Below the pieces are notes generated by a model, which saw only the letters and a program-made list of their open reading frames with translations, did not search any database and was not told the origin of the DNA. The position numbers were made by a program, and so were the translations under genes. From the NCBI GenBank assembly GCA_006538405.1, contig BJKQ01000040.1, forward strand, positions 22,972-86,971: DNA of 64,000 bases. The letters are read 5' to 3'. Below are positions 8,701 to 19,718 of this stretch, piece after piece. Each line of letters starts with the position of its first letter. Positions within the stretch are counted from its first letter, which is position 1. The DNA is from Hansfordia pulvinata. Taxonomy: Eukaryota; Ascomycota; Sordariomycetes; Xylariales.

Positions 8701-9075
8701 GTGACTGGCTTCCTGCTGGGTGCTACCTCGGTAGCATTGGGCTCCTGCGCTCTATCATTCCTTCATCATTGGCTGGGCCTCATTGCATTAGTCATTTGGA
8801 CGACCATATACATTCAGGATATGTACGATCAGGAAGGGGATGCTGCGACGGTGAGGAAAATGATCCCTTTGGTCGTTGGAGAAGCTGTAGCGCGGAAGTT
8901 CATCACGTTTTTTTGTTCCGTTTTGGTCTTTCATGGCAAGTTGGTTCTGGCTCATTCCACGCACAGGTTCTTTCCTGGTTGCGATTTTTGGTCTGCTGTG
9001 AGTTGTAGGCATAAACGCTGCGGAGGCAATTTACGCTGCTCGATCAGGGTCTTTGTTATATTGACTTTTGGCTGA
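8690..9075 (+). pseudogene. UbiA-family prenyltransferase fragment
   Basis: The frame encodes two hydrophobic helices and then IQDMYDQEGDAATVRKMIPL, the second Asp-rich motif (D..D..GD....RK..P) of the UbiA superfamily, which includes membrane prenyltransferases and fungal UbiA-type terpene cyclases. The fragment is about 130 residues against a usual 280-320. The first Asp-rich motif is missing, and beyond residue 95 the frame loses family character. It begins at the edge of repeat B. It may be a remnant of a meroterpenoid or terpenoid gene set, together with the NmrA-like relic at 13.8 kb; that link is inference. Confidence 0.6.
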
Positions 9076-10560
9076 TGGCGATGTACATTCCACATGTTGG
9101 TATTCGAAGCTTCGATTCGCGCTGAGAGACCCCATTGAAAAACCTAATTGTAGTTTTGAAAGCCTTATTGAGGCTCATGATGTGCGAAGAACTTGCAGCC
9201 AGTATGAAACATGGATGCCGGACGTGCAGACTGCTGCTAATCCATTTACGGAAATTGATGCTTGCCGAGGGAGAAATATCCTTCTGGTTTGTGTTTGTCG
9301 TCAAAGAATTTGTCCAGTGTGTACTAGTTAGCCACGCTTCCACGTGTTTATAGGAGCGCTGCCTCGAGAAACAGGGGCTTCGGTGTAAGCCCAAGGGGTA
9401 ATCTGGGCGAATATTCAGTCAGGCATGGTGTGGTGGACAATGGAATGAGTTTGTAGAACGACCAACGGGCAAGTGACCAGGAATGGCGGTGTCTGCCTCT
9501 TCGGTCTGCCTCTTCGACGTCGGTCGATCATCCGGTCTACCCGAGCATGGCGAAGTGAATTTGGTGTACCTTTGCCGAAGTGGAAAAGAAGGGCTACAAT
9601 CAAATGCGATTTTATGCTACTCGCAGTAGGAACTGCACAATAGGTACATGCCTGTATTGTTTGAAGAGTAAGATGGTGTTACAGAAGCACAAAGCATGAG
9701 ACATGAAGAATCAAAGTTAATGGCAAGCAAGCCTCAGTGGAGTGAACAGAAGTACTTTCGAAGCAAGGCGAAATCGATCATATCGTCAATAGAAGCGTGC
9801 AGCTCATCCTAATAGGCTGGACAAAATTGATTATATTCAAGCTAAACAGTTTCGTATTGATTTCTCCTAATAACACGATATGCGAGTAGATCGTAATGCG
9901 ACATCGGTCGAAGAGCGTCTGTAGGGATGTGCATGCTCAAGCGTGCAATTCCACCAGGCGCTATGGCGCCTGTAGCTTGTTCTCCAGATCTCTCTAATTT
10001 CTTCAACACCAAAAAGTCCCAATAGTCTTTCCTGTATGGATAATCAATCCATGAAGATAGAATCATCGACGATAGAGTGCAAGAAATAAGAAACGTCCAA
10101 CCACCATTTGAAGCAGACAACGTCTGGAATGTGAGTGTGAACTTGAGGACTTTACTCACTTGCCAAACCCAACGCACCTTGACGGCGCCGACGAAATATT
10201 CGGGCGAACGCTCGCAAGCATGCCACTGATGAGAAGCAACGTTTCTGGCCGTTGTGTTGGATGGCTCCACCCTCCACCATGAGGGAAGGGTGCACACTTC
10301 CGAACGCCTGCTAGGCCCATTGAGCAGGTGGTTTTGATGTATTGATTCCGGTTTAGCTTCTAGGTCTCAATCAAGACCTCCACTCGGGCTACCTTTCACT
10401 GCACCATTCTCTTTGATTTTCCTGGCAGGCTTGCCTACGCGGGGTATTATTGCACGCTTGGCTCGGGGACCACATCAGGGGACCTTGATAGAGGACCATG
10501 CTCGCGGGCACCTCAGCGATGGGGCAATGCAAAAGCCGATCGTGACCGGCCTTTATATCG
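9076..10560. other. Low-content region; unknown minus-strand ORF
   Basis: A 151-residue ORF on the minus strand (10297 to 9842) has one hydrophobic stretch (WTFLISCTLSSMILSSWI) and a polar C-terminus. I do not recognise it. Otherwise only short ORFs occur. The region separates the UbiA relic from the LINE and may hold further decayed gene pieces. Confidence 0.3.
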
Positions 10561-10639
10561 TCGCGCTAAGTTGCTGACAGACCTCTCAAACGTAAACGAA
10601 CATCTAGCCGACACCTAGCAGGTTGCACTAGGTTAGGGT

Positions 10640-11059
10640 TTACTCGTAATCCCGTACCCCTACCCACTGAGGGCTGTCGCCAGGCCTGTACGCACTCACA
10701 AAAGTGACGCCCCTCACCTTCACCCACGTGATGTCTCTCGTGGCGAACGAACGGAGCTGGGTTGCCTGTAGGTGTTTTCGCAAGTAGATCAATGATCTCG
10801 GCCGAGTCGCGTCGCTGTCCCAGCAATCGACTGGTGACAAGACATCGTATGCCGGATGTGTCTTGACTGCAATTCTCCTCCTGGGTGGCACCCCTACCCA
10901 CGGTTCCTGCATCAGGATGACGTCCGCTTGCTCGGCTCCGTGACCGGCTAGGTTTAGGGCTAGCTCGGTGGGGTCAAGCAGGCCCTGACCGCCCGCCACG
11001 TTGACTGAATGGGCCACCAGGTGTCTGTTGCGTTTTTCCCTCAGGCGGGGATTTGTCAT
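10640..11059 (-). pseudogene. LINE ORF2 N-terminus, AP endonuclease domain, truncated
   Basis: The frame starts with an ATG that shares bases with the ORF1 stop. It encodes the start of an exonuclease/endonuclease/phosphatase domain: VNVAGGQGLLDPTELAL, then DVILMQEPWVG with the metal-binding Glu of the QEP motif. It ends after about 140 residues, before the GDFN and SDH motifs. The copy at 18977-19665 is collinear. It cannot be a working nuclease. Confidence 0.8.
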
Positions 11060-12477
11060 TGCTGCACGACGATTGTGGTGGCGGACTGGTCGTTCTTCTT
11101 CCCTCCAGGGCTTTGCCTTGTTCCAGCTTCGAAGGGGACTGCTCCTGTTGACTCCATCTCCATATCGGACTCGAAAACTACTGCCGCCGCCGCCGCTGCC
11201 TTTCTGGCTTCGTTAATCGCGTGTGATCTCTTGCGGCTGCCTGCCAGCCGTATCTCCCGCAGCTGGTCTGATTTGAGCTTGTGAATCACTCCTTCCTTCA
11301 CCTTGGGTCTTGCTGGGCACTTGGGGAATGTCGCTGCGTGAGGTCCTTTGCAGTTGGCGCACTTCTCCACTGGCTGATTACACTCGTTGTCGTGCTGCTT
11401 CGCGCCGCACTTGGGGCAAATCTCCCTTTGACATCTGGGGTCGCGGCTGTGGAAACCATGACACTTTGTGCACTGGTCGACTTTGGGTTCAAAGTAGACT
11501 CGCTTGGAAGTCAGCGAGTGTGCAAACAGCCTGAAGGGCCTCTTGATCTCCTGGCTCGTGGCGATCATCCAGGTCACCTCTGCGTCGGTATCCTTGGTAT
11601 GTCTGGAGACCAGGCATCGCACAGGTCGGGCTCCCGTCTGCGCCTCCGTCTCGTCGGACACTGCTTGATGGTCAATTTCCACAATGAGTCCTTCGGCACT
11701 CATTACTCTTCTCGGGAAACCTTCGATCTTATAGTGGTGCCATTTCACGTGGCTTTCAGTCTTCCTGGCTTTTAGAATGTCAGTTATTTCAGCGTGGTAG
11801 GCCAGCAGCTTGTCTTGGGCCGTCTTGTCCCTTGGATGGAGCGCGAAGCCTGAGGGACATCGGGAGACCTCTCGCAGCTCTAGATTGTCGAGTTTCAGTC
11901 TTCTTATTAGCGTTGTCTTGACCCCGTAGGGCTCCAGGTGGCTGTTGTCCATGCGTACAAAGATCCGCAGGTCCTCCCCACGTTTCTTTGTGTCTGTGCT
12001 CTCCCGAGCTCTTGTCAGCTTTCTTGTGGTAGCCAGCGCACCCAATGGCTGGCTGGTGCCTGCCGCACCACCTGCCACCTGGGAGTACGAGGGTTTGGTT
12101 GCTTCACGGCTTTGCTGCTTCGTGTTGGACCGATGCTGGCCCACATCGCCGCCATCTAGCCAGATGCTCAGACATTTCGCGAAGAAGCCCTTGAACTCCT
12201 TAGCGTACGTGATCACATCAGGTCCTGCCTTTTGCAGGGTGTCGTCAATAGAGGCTGCGCAGTCCTGAAAGAGCCTTTGCTTGGTCTCAAAGGAGAGCCT
12301 CTCTTTCTGCAAGATGCTGGCTACCTGTGCCTGGCAGGTAGCTTGCGACAATACCTGGTCGGTTTGAGGCCGGACTGTTCGCAGGGGGGTGATGTCATCC
12401 GATTGCTGACTTGTTGTCCTTGGTCGTTTGTTGCCGACGGTGTTGTTGAGGGAGCGAGCCGGTCCCGTGCCGGTCAA
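11056..12477 (-). CDS. LINE ORF1 (gag-like, zinc knuckles)
   Basis: An open frame of up to 473 residues encodes the RNA-binding ORF1 protein of a Tad-like LINE. It has an N-terminal helical region (ILQKERLSFETKQRLF), a central conserved domain, and three consecutive Cys/His clusters, including the CCHC knuckle CPKCGAKQHDNEC and the related CANCKGPHAATFPKC. A basic Ala-rich tail follows. It would bind element RNA to form the retrotransposition complex. The first codon of the open frame is TTG, and a 61-residue frame upstream (12659 to 12474) ends exactly there, so the true N-terminus may lie in that frame with a small frameshift. Paralogous fragments lie at 18185-18979 and 32988-33390. Confidence 0.8.
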   Translation of the reverse strand: MTGTGPARSLNNTVGNKRPRTTSQQSDDITPLRTVRPQTDQVLSQATCQAQVASILQKERLSFETKQRLFQDCAASIDDTLQKAGPDVITYAKEFKGFFAKCLSIWLDGGDVGQHRSNTKQQSREATKPSYSQVAGGAAGTSQPLGALATTRKLTRARESTDTKKRGEDLRIFVRMDNSHLEPYGVKTTLIRRLKLDNLELREVSRCPSGFALHPRDKTAQDKLLAYHAEITDILKARKTESHVKWHHYKIEGFPRRVMSAEGLIVEIDHQAVSDETEAQTGARPVRCLVSRHTKDTDAEVTWMIATSQEIKRPFRLFAHSLTSKRVYFEPKVDQCTKCHGFHSRDPRCQREICPKCGAKQHDNECNQPVEKCANCKGPHAATFPKCPARPKVKEGVIHKLKSDQLREIRLAGSRKRSHAINEARKAAAAAAVVFESDMEMESTGAVPFEAGTRQSPGGKKNDQSATTIVVQQ

Positions 12478-12839
12478 GAGGACGATGGCACGTAGTCAGC
12501 TTCGACCACCTTCGATGGGGTGGTGAGGATGTCGGACAGGAGGACCGGGCGGAGCCCAGCGGCATCGGGGCGGCAGAAGTCCTTTCTCGGGGCCTGAACG
12601 ATGCATGCACCGGCACCGGGTGCGGGGGTGCCCGGAGGCACACTGGACGCGGCCATCATCCGGGCGGAAGAGATTTCCTGAGCCAGGTCAGTAGGAAGAT
12701 ACTGGCTTTTCAGTAAGAGAGCAGCCTGAGTCGAGGTAGCGCCCTAACAGTGGGGTGCCAAGAAATTAGTTGTAAAAGGTTGAGATGTAGCGTGCTTTTC
12801 TTGCCGTCGTTAGGTCGGTCGTATAATGCTATTTAATCG

Positions 12840-13470
12840 CAAAGACCGAGTAGGCCAATATTCTCGAGATGAGATGACGAGACAGTTAAAGACTCTTGGA
12901 CGCGGAATGTTTTCGCAGGGTTGCTGAGACCTTTAGGTTCGTTATGCACTCAGCGACAGAAGCTGCGGAAGGTTGCATGGGCTTTGACACATTCTTGCCA
13001 CCGCTGGCGGCTGTTTCTTGGAGGAGGCTGCGATTTTGCCGACAAGCAGTGCAATTAGAACGTATAAGCGGTGGATGTTTTCCAGCTCGTAAATCAAGAA
13101 AGATACATGATATATATGGTAGACTCATTAGGAATTATTGAGTTACAGTCTCTGCCTGTACCTTGCCTGGAAAACAACCGGTGCTGCCATTTCACGTAAC
13201 GACGATGCCCCGATGGGCGACTCGCATCAATTAGTGCTCTCGCTACTGTAACCTGATAGAGACCCCTGGCATGTATCCAGTACAAGAATGCTCTGTTTCG
13301 TGTGAGCTACGGCCAATGCCTTGCGTTGCACTGCCAGAGCCTGGGGCATTGTTTATGATAGTGAGGCGACGGTGTAAGCTCACTACTTGACTGTATCTAT
13401 AGCGTGATGCTTAAAAAGGCAATGAGACTGTAGCGACAGGCTTTTTTATCCATTCCACACTCTAGAGAGC
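12840..13470 (-). repeat. Dispersed repeat B, inverted copy
   Basis: Reverse-complement match to 8037-8700. It lies directly upstream (in element orientation) of the LINE 5' end, whereas the other copy lies downstream of a LINE 5' fragment. The two copies are therefore not one simple duplication of LINE plus flank. Confidence 0.7.
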
Positions 13471-13779
13471 CGATCACGCAAGATACTCATATAGAACAAC
13501 GGATGAAAAAGCGTTTGCCGGGAAGAGATAAGAAATCCGACCATTGGGCCGACATCTAGTGGGAAATGGACCCCTGCAAGGATGACGAAGGCGATATGGA
13601 GAACCGCTTTGTGGGTTCTTCCGTACCTTCGGAGTGTTACCCACTAGTTCCCTGCACGCGCTAGCCAGTAGTGAAGAAGGAGGGAATCGGCACTCATAGG
13701 TTGATTTGCTTAGCTGAACCACTAAGCAGGATCTGCGCCAGACTTCCAGTATCTGCCAGAACAGGCTGGCACCTCAATA

Positions 13780-14154
13780 AGTTACATTTCAGTCCAGGAC
13801 ATTGGCGTCGCGGCAGCAGCTGTGTTTTCAGACCCCGGGTCCTGGGCCGGCAGAGGGATTGGCCTCGCTGCGGACGAGGCGTCCTATCAGGAGTTGAATC
13901 TTATCTGGCATCGCGCTACAGGGTCGCCTGCACCAGCGTCGCTTCGCTTGGACGCCACAGTGTTTGAAGATCATGACAAGGAGTTGGGTTTGATGATGAA
14001 TTGGTTTGGAAGACAAGGCTATGGGGTCGACCTTGAGGGCAATAAGAAGCTCAACCCGACTCCTGTTTCATTGGAGACCTGGCTGAGGAGCAGTGCTTGG
14101 AATGAAGCTCATGGGGAGCGTCATGTCTGCCCCCGGTGCTCGCGAGCCGTGTGA
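13780..14154 (+). pseudogene. NmrA-like NAD(P)-binding protein, C-terminal relic
   Basis: After a plausible acceptor (ACATTTCAG ending at 13791) the frame reads as the C-terminal part of an NmrA-like/isoflavone-reductase-like protein: QDIGVAAAAVFSDP, then IGLAADEASYQEL, then MMNWFGRQGYGVD and LETWLRSSAW. The N-terminal Rossmann part with its GxxGxxG motif is not present in frame upstream. The chain ends about where such proteins end. Family members are redox sensors or NAD(P)H-binding regulators. Here it is a truncated relic. Confidence 0.6.
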
Positions 14155-16080
14155 TACATGTTCCATCATTCTCGGGGCCTTGCCTCGCCCCGTGTGCGCA
14201 GTGTCGCCCCATGTCATGAGTCTCAAGGTGAGGACTGAGAAAGCTTGAGTCTGTTTTCGTGGTCTGGTCCTAGGCACACCCACTTTTTTTTCAAGTTATT
14301 CGGGGACCGGGTCGGGGCTTTACTGTACAAGATGTAGTAGGAGAGTGAAGTACTGAAGATACGGTTAGCTAGGAATAACATGTCAAGTTAGGTTGATTTC
14401 TAACAGCCCATGTAGTCGGTACTCCCTGTTATGCCTGGAAGTCGTATCGTAGGTAAGTACTGAAACTGAGCTGTACTGCATTACGCAAGAGTAGGTACCT
14501 CTTCGGCCAACTAGATTACGTAAGGCAGGTGCCTCCCTAGATGCCCCAGGTATACAACGCCCCTTTCGCGTACATTACTCGCTTGGGTACGCACCTATGG
14601 GGGCGCCGAGTATTATGTAAGGGAATGTGCCGCTGGCCAGAGTGCCCCAGTCAGGCCAGACTCAAGTTTCCCAAGGTGGCGTCTCGGTACGGGGTTTCCA
14701 TGGCCCCTCGGCGACCTGAGATTGTATTTCTGGATGGGTGCAGCTCTGAATAGAGGCGAGTCGGCGACTATCGCTTCATTCACACTGGTCCCGTGTCGGC
14801 CATGGCGCTGGTGAATATCGTGGACGGTCTAGCCTGGTTGAAGCCTTCTTGCCAGGCGTCGTGTTAGCCTGGGAAAATCTATACTTAGTACACTTGGAAA
14901 TGGGGTCACGTTAGCTTCGACAAGCCCAGCATCCCGTCTCGACCCTCGGGGCTCGTTGACTGACGCCGTCGTTGCGGTCTCGGAAAAGATGCCTACAAGT
15001 ACCGAAGGTAGGTAGGTAGGTCAAGTCATGTAAGTATATATGCAGCAGCTCTGGCCTTCTCACTTCCAGCAAAAAACGCGGGCTTTCCTACTCACCGCTT
15101 AGATTGATCCAGACCTTTTCTAAACCCCGGGAATCAAGGCGCAAAGTTCGATCCTAGCGAGATTTCCCCCCAAAAACCACGGAAGAGACACCAGCCGCTA
15201 TCGCTGTCCGCCTACGAACATGCAGCCTTCGCATTCTGCTCTTGGCATCGAGCATGGCAGCAGTGCCCTCCGCTTACGGCGCCGTAGCCAGCGAGAAGAA
15301 TGTGCTGGCTGACCGCGCGATGCAGTAAGTCTCTCCGAACCCCATTCTGAATTGGCTGCTGCCGACAGCATCTCGTCACATACCGTCTTCCAAAGCGCGG
15401 AGTCCTTTTACTGATGGGTTGCGCGCGCATCGTCGCGACGAGTGAGCGCAGTGGACTCATGACCAGATTTGTACTGCGAACTGATGACGGGTATGATGCG
15501 TGGAGGGACGACTGCCAAGGAAGAGGGTACAACGTTCACATGTAGAGCAAGTCTAAGAGTGATAACCCGATCGTGAAGTGCATGTAAACTCGTGGGGGCG
15601 GAGGCGGCAACGATGCACCCTGGGATTTCCATGTCTCTTCACCAGCATGCGGGAAAGGTCTTGGCGCGATCGGATTCGTAGCTTCGTTGGTTAGGGTGGT
15701 TCATGAAAAGTGAGCCATGGGTATAAGACGCGCAATTGCTTTGACGCACGAGTTAACGCTGTAGGACGGCTTGATAAACAGCTCCACTACTCGATCATAC
15801 AGAGGTATCAGTCAGAATATCGAGAAATAAATGCGTCACCATCTTAAAAGGAAGAATTCCATACTCTAACCTTAATTGAAAGTAATGTCGATCTCGCGTA
15901 CCTGAGGTCGAGTCTTCCTAATTGCGAGACAGTATACTGCTATCGGCTTGCGTGTGTTTTTAGACTGAAAGTCCTACGAGTGGCGTGAACGTCGCCTTTT
16001 CCCAGAGAGGGCTAGACTTTGTGAGTTCTTCTTACGCTGCTAGGAAGGAATGAAAAGATTAACAAGACATGAAAGCTCGG
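14155..16080. other. No gene recognised
   Basis: About 1.9 kb with only short ORFs. A GTAGGTAGGTAGGT run lies near 15008. A frame near 15215-15330 starts like a signal peptide (LRILLLASSMAAVPSAYG) before a GTAAGT donor, but it has no in-frame ATG at the right place. No gene is supported. Confidence 0.4.
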
Positions 16081-16085
16081 CATTC

Positions 16086-17391
16086 AGGGAGATATCGGTG
16101 ACGATATTTTCAAAGATGGCATGAAGGCAGACGCCGACAATATTTGAGATGATCTCGAGAATTGGGACGCACGGTTCCGAAAAGACATCCACGGCGTGAT
16201 TATGGTCAGTGCTAGCGACAAATCAATGCTCCAAAAGGTCCTGAGCCGGGTGAAAAACATCTTCCAGGTCGGGCAGGACCAGGCTTCCGTACTGCAAGTG
16301 GCCAGCTTAGACGGCCACACCCGACCAGGAAAGGAGCATGCCAACGAACAGTGAGTCCACCCTCAGCCGAATGGTCAGAAACACATGCTCATCGGCGACC
16401 AGTTTTGGTTTCAAGGCGGGCGTCTCACAGCCATCATTTAAGGACATCAATGCGGGCGCAAGACCCCTCCCCTACGAAGAACCGATTCGACAAGGCGTGG
16501 TACTCGTCGGCCGCGAGGGAGATGACATTCCAAGGCCCACATGGGCGCATGACGGAAGCTTCCTGGCCTTCCGATATCTCCGACAACTCGTGCCTGAGTT
16601 TCACAGGTTCACCGAAGCCAATCCGTTCAAGTTGCCCGCTCCGAAAGCGCCAGGTGATCCAACGGGTGCAGAGCTTCTTGCGGCCCGAATCGTCGGGCGT
16701 TGCCCCAGTGGTGAGTGACATGGAGGCGCTACTCTGCAGCGCCCGACATACTGATTCAGATACAGGGGCTCCCGTGGACTTGACACCGCACCGTGATGAC
16801 CCTTTAATGGAAGATCCTAATTACTTTTGCTTTGACCCTGGCAGTCAGATGAGATGCCCTTTTGCCGCTCACGTGCGCAAGATGAATCCTCGAGCCGATT
16901 TCGACTATTTCGGATGGACCGAATCCCGCCGCATCATTCGCCGCATCATCCCTTTCGGCCCCGAAGTAACGGAGAGAGAGGCGAAGGAAAAGAGGAGATC
17001 CGAGGAACCCGCATTGGAGTGTAGTCTGCTCTTTATCTGTTATCAGACCAACCTCTCGCGCGGGTTTCAGTCGATACAAGAAGGTAAGTAGATTTTGGCC
17101 CTACTTTCAACACAGACCTAACTTCTCCCTCTGGATTGGGCAAGCAACGCCAGCTTCCCGCCGGATAAGTTGCGCGCGCAGCCTCCCGTCGCTGAGTCTG
17201 GGATCGACCCGATCATCGGGATTGCAAAGCCCAGACTGATGGTGGGCCTTGACCCCAGGGTGGATGGTGCGAACAAGATCACAAAACTCGGAGCCAGATG
17301 GGTTGTGCCACGCGGCGGTGAATATTTCATCTCGCCGTCAATATCGTCTCTGCAGGTCAATTTTGCGTTGGCCGATCATATCACAACATAA
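16086..17391 (+). pseudogene. DyP-type heme peroxidase, 5'-truncated and broken
   Basis: Four exon-like blocks give the middle and C-terminal parts of a dye-decolorizing peroxidase: FKDGMKADADN, RKDIHGVIMVSAS, SLDGHTRPGKE, FGFKAGVSQPSF, TWAHDGSFLAFRYLRQL, CPFAAHVRKMNPR (proximal heme His), RRIIRRIIPFGPEV, LLFICYQTNLSRGFQSIQ, and DPIIG with VVPRGGEYFISPS at the end. Introns at 16351-16402 (GTGAGT...CCAG) and 16711-16765 (GTGAGT...ACAG) fit in phase. A third starts at 17084 (GTAAGT), but no good acceptor precedes the TGG at 17137. An in-frame TGA lies at 16145-16147, the first 100 or so residues are missing, and the catalytic Asp of GXXDG is Ala (codon 16416-16418). It is almost certainly inactive. 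Confidence 0.8.
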
Positions 17392-18180
17392 GAGGGCCGC
17401 TCTCTTCCGAATCTGCAGTAACATCTAGGACAATTGAAAAGACAATTTTGTATGGATGAACCCGCTAGCATTGAGGGAATAGCCGTCATAACTGACTGCA
17501 CGATCTTTTTCCGAGCGCTTCTCTCTGACTCAGATCGAAGCCTTTGTATGACCTATCGCTACGGTCTTGACCAAGGAGGGCTCACCACTGTCGGGTACTA
17601 AGCTCTGAACACCCTGGCGTCCTCTACCCTCGGCATCTGGGGGTAAAACTCATGAAGTCTGATGATCTCTCCTCTGGTTTCAATCATCAAGTCGAGTATT
17701 TCAAACTGTTCAATCTGCTTTATCCCCCTGAACTCCCACATCGGTACCCGCAAAGTTCGATATACGTACTCCATCTTGTCCCCAAACCGCCCGATTTGAC
17801 CAGGAAATAGTCATTGTCCCATTGGCTCATTGCATCCGGCATCCGCCCACTTTGGTAGCTAGTAAACCACTCACTATTGGTCAGTTTCTTCTTGCTATTA
17901 TCTAGAAATAGGTCTATAGTCTCCTAAGTCTGATTTTCAATTAGGTTCGGGGTCCTTGACCGTGCCATCACAATACTTCTTGTCGATCCTGCCACTCATC
18001 AGATTATACCGCTTTGAATAGGAATTGCTCGTGATACTGACTCAATGTTTCCGTCCTGCTTTTTGTCTTTGTAGCAGGCTAGGACTTTGATGATATCCAC
18101 AAGGCGGTTCCCCGGAATCTTGTGTTTGATTCGTTTGTAGATTCTTGTCCAGTCGGTACGGAGCATGATTGGGATCAGTA
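17392..18180. other. Intergenic, no gene seen
   Basis: About 790 bp between the peroxidase relic and the LINE. Short ORFs only. Confidence 0.5.
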
Positions 18181-18979
18181 TCTGGGCCCGCTGGAGCTAC
18201 GCGATGTATCACGATGCCCTTCCAAGTATGTGCTACGCCCACGGGACAAATCAGTCCATCAGAAACTCATGGCTTCCCACTCTGAAATCACCAACATACC
18301 GCAAGCCCAGAAAGTCGAAAGACATGAGGTCTGGTATCATTACACGCTGGAGGGCTGCCCTCGGCGGGTGCTCAGCGCCGAAGGCCTAGTGGTCGACATT
18401 GACGAGACAACAGTTGCAGAAGAAGCCGAGGGACAGACCGGCTTGAAGCAGAAGCGCTGTACCCCCTCGAAACGCGATGCCGACACAGACCCAGAAACGA
18501 CATGGATAGTCTCTACCGGCCAGGAGATCAAGCAGCCCTTCCGACTCTTCGCCCACTCCATGCAATCCAGACGAATCTATTTTAACCCGAAGATCAATCA
18601 ATGCTCCGGCTGCCATGGCTTCCACGGCAGGAACTCCAGATGCGAAAAGGCTATATGCGCCAGATGTGGCACGACAAGCCACGTAGGCGACTGCACCAAG
18701 ACTACCGAAAGATGTGTCAACTGCAGAGGATCACATGCTGCGACCTTTGGGAAATGCCCAGCCCGCCCTAAAATCGAAAAGGGGGTTATTCGCCGGCTCA
18801 GCGCAGAGCAACTCCAAGCGATCCGATTGGCAGGAGATCGCCTCCGATCTCGCACAGTCAATATGGCTAATAATGGCGCCACAAATGTGACGACGACACA
18901 AAATCCGAATACAGAGGACACCAGAGGCACTCCTATGTTTGTGGATAAATCACATAACACCATTGTCGTACAACCATGA
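18122..18979 (+). pseudogene. LINE ORF1 fragment with zinc knuckles
   Basis: From about 18185 the frame aligns with ORF1 at 11056-12477: LELRDVSRCPS, EGCPRRVLSAEGLVVDID, then Cys clusters CSGCHGFH, CARCGTTSHVGDC (CCHC) and CVNCRGSHAATFGKC. About the first 200 residues are missing. The frame is intact to its stop, which overlaps the ORF2 start as ATGA (CCATGAAT near 18976). Confidence 0.75.
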
Positions 18980-19308
18980 ATCGACGCACTCCCACCAACC
19001 ACCAAGGACACCTAGTTGCTCACTAAGTCAATGTAGCTGGAGGCCAGGGCCTGTTCGACCCCACAGAAGTGGCCCTGAACCTCGCAGATCATAATGCAGA
19101 GCAGGCAGATATTATCCTGATGGAAGAACCCTGGGTTGGCATACCACCGAACAGGAGGATGGCAGTCAAGACACCCGAATTGCAATGTTTTCTCATCAGT
19201 GGATTGCTGGTGCGGTAGCGCGTCTCGACCACGATCGCTCATCTATGTGAGGAAGCACCTCCAGGCGAGATTCGCCCATACAGAACCAAAGATATCACCT
19301 AGGTCAAG

Positions 19309-19665
19309 GTGAAAGGTGTCACTTTTGCCAATGTGTACCGCCTGAGTGACGACCCCCGGCAAGTGGACATGATACCACAGGATTGGGGCCCGCCCTGCGA
19401 CGGCATAATCGCAGGGGACTTCAATGTAGGAGACGTATCCTGGGACTCGAATGACCCCAATTGTCATAGCGGCAAAGCACTGGCCCAAACTATGTCAAGT
19501 CATGGGCTGGACTTGATATCAGAGCTAGATATCCCCACACACGACAGAGGCAATGTCCTGGACCTGGCTACGGCGCTCTGCAAGGCCTTGCGGCAGCCAG
19601 AGTTATCGGGACAAACAAACACCTCTACATCTGTCTTGACAAGACATCAGTTCTCGACGGGCTAA
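19309..19665 (+). pseudogene. LINE ORF2 endonuclease fragment
   Basis: The frame includes VTFANVYR and IIAGDFNVGDVSWDS, the GDFN.....W motif of the LINE AP-like endonuclease. It is preceded by a broken start region at 18977-19300 and runs into the deletion that removed the reverse transcriptase. Confidence 0.75.
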
Positions 19666-19718
19666 CTGGCACACCACCAGAGACGTCCCAGGCGATATCC
19701 CTCCGGTTCCAGGAGCTA

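Larger units (their letters stand above)
10620..12765 (-). mobile_element. Tad-like LINE, 5' end and ORF1 intact, 3'-truncated
   Basis: On the minus strand the element runs from a 5' region (12765 to 12480, shared with 7125-8030) through a complete gag-like ORF1 and into the endonuclease domain of ORF2. It then stops near 10620 without the reverse transcriptase, RNase H or tail. LINEs normally lose their 5' end, so loss of the 3' part points to a later deletion or rearrangement. ORF1 and ORF2 overlap by an ATGA. Confidence 0.85.

Noticed and set aside
9842..10297. Cytochrome P450 or acyltransferase fragment
   Set aside because: I looked for the heme-binding FxxGxxxCxG and HxxxD motifs and found neither; it is left as unknown.
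11281..11775. 164-residue plus-strand ORF
   Set aside because: It is antisense to the conserved zinc-knuckle part of LINE ORF1 and is a shadow of it.
15212..15330. Secreted protein first exon (LRILLLASSMAAVPSAYG)
   Set aside because: There is no in-frame ATG at the start of the hydrophobic stretch, and no downstream exon fits after the GTAAGT donor.
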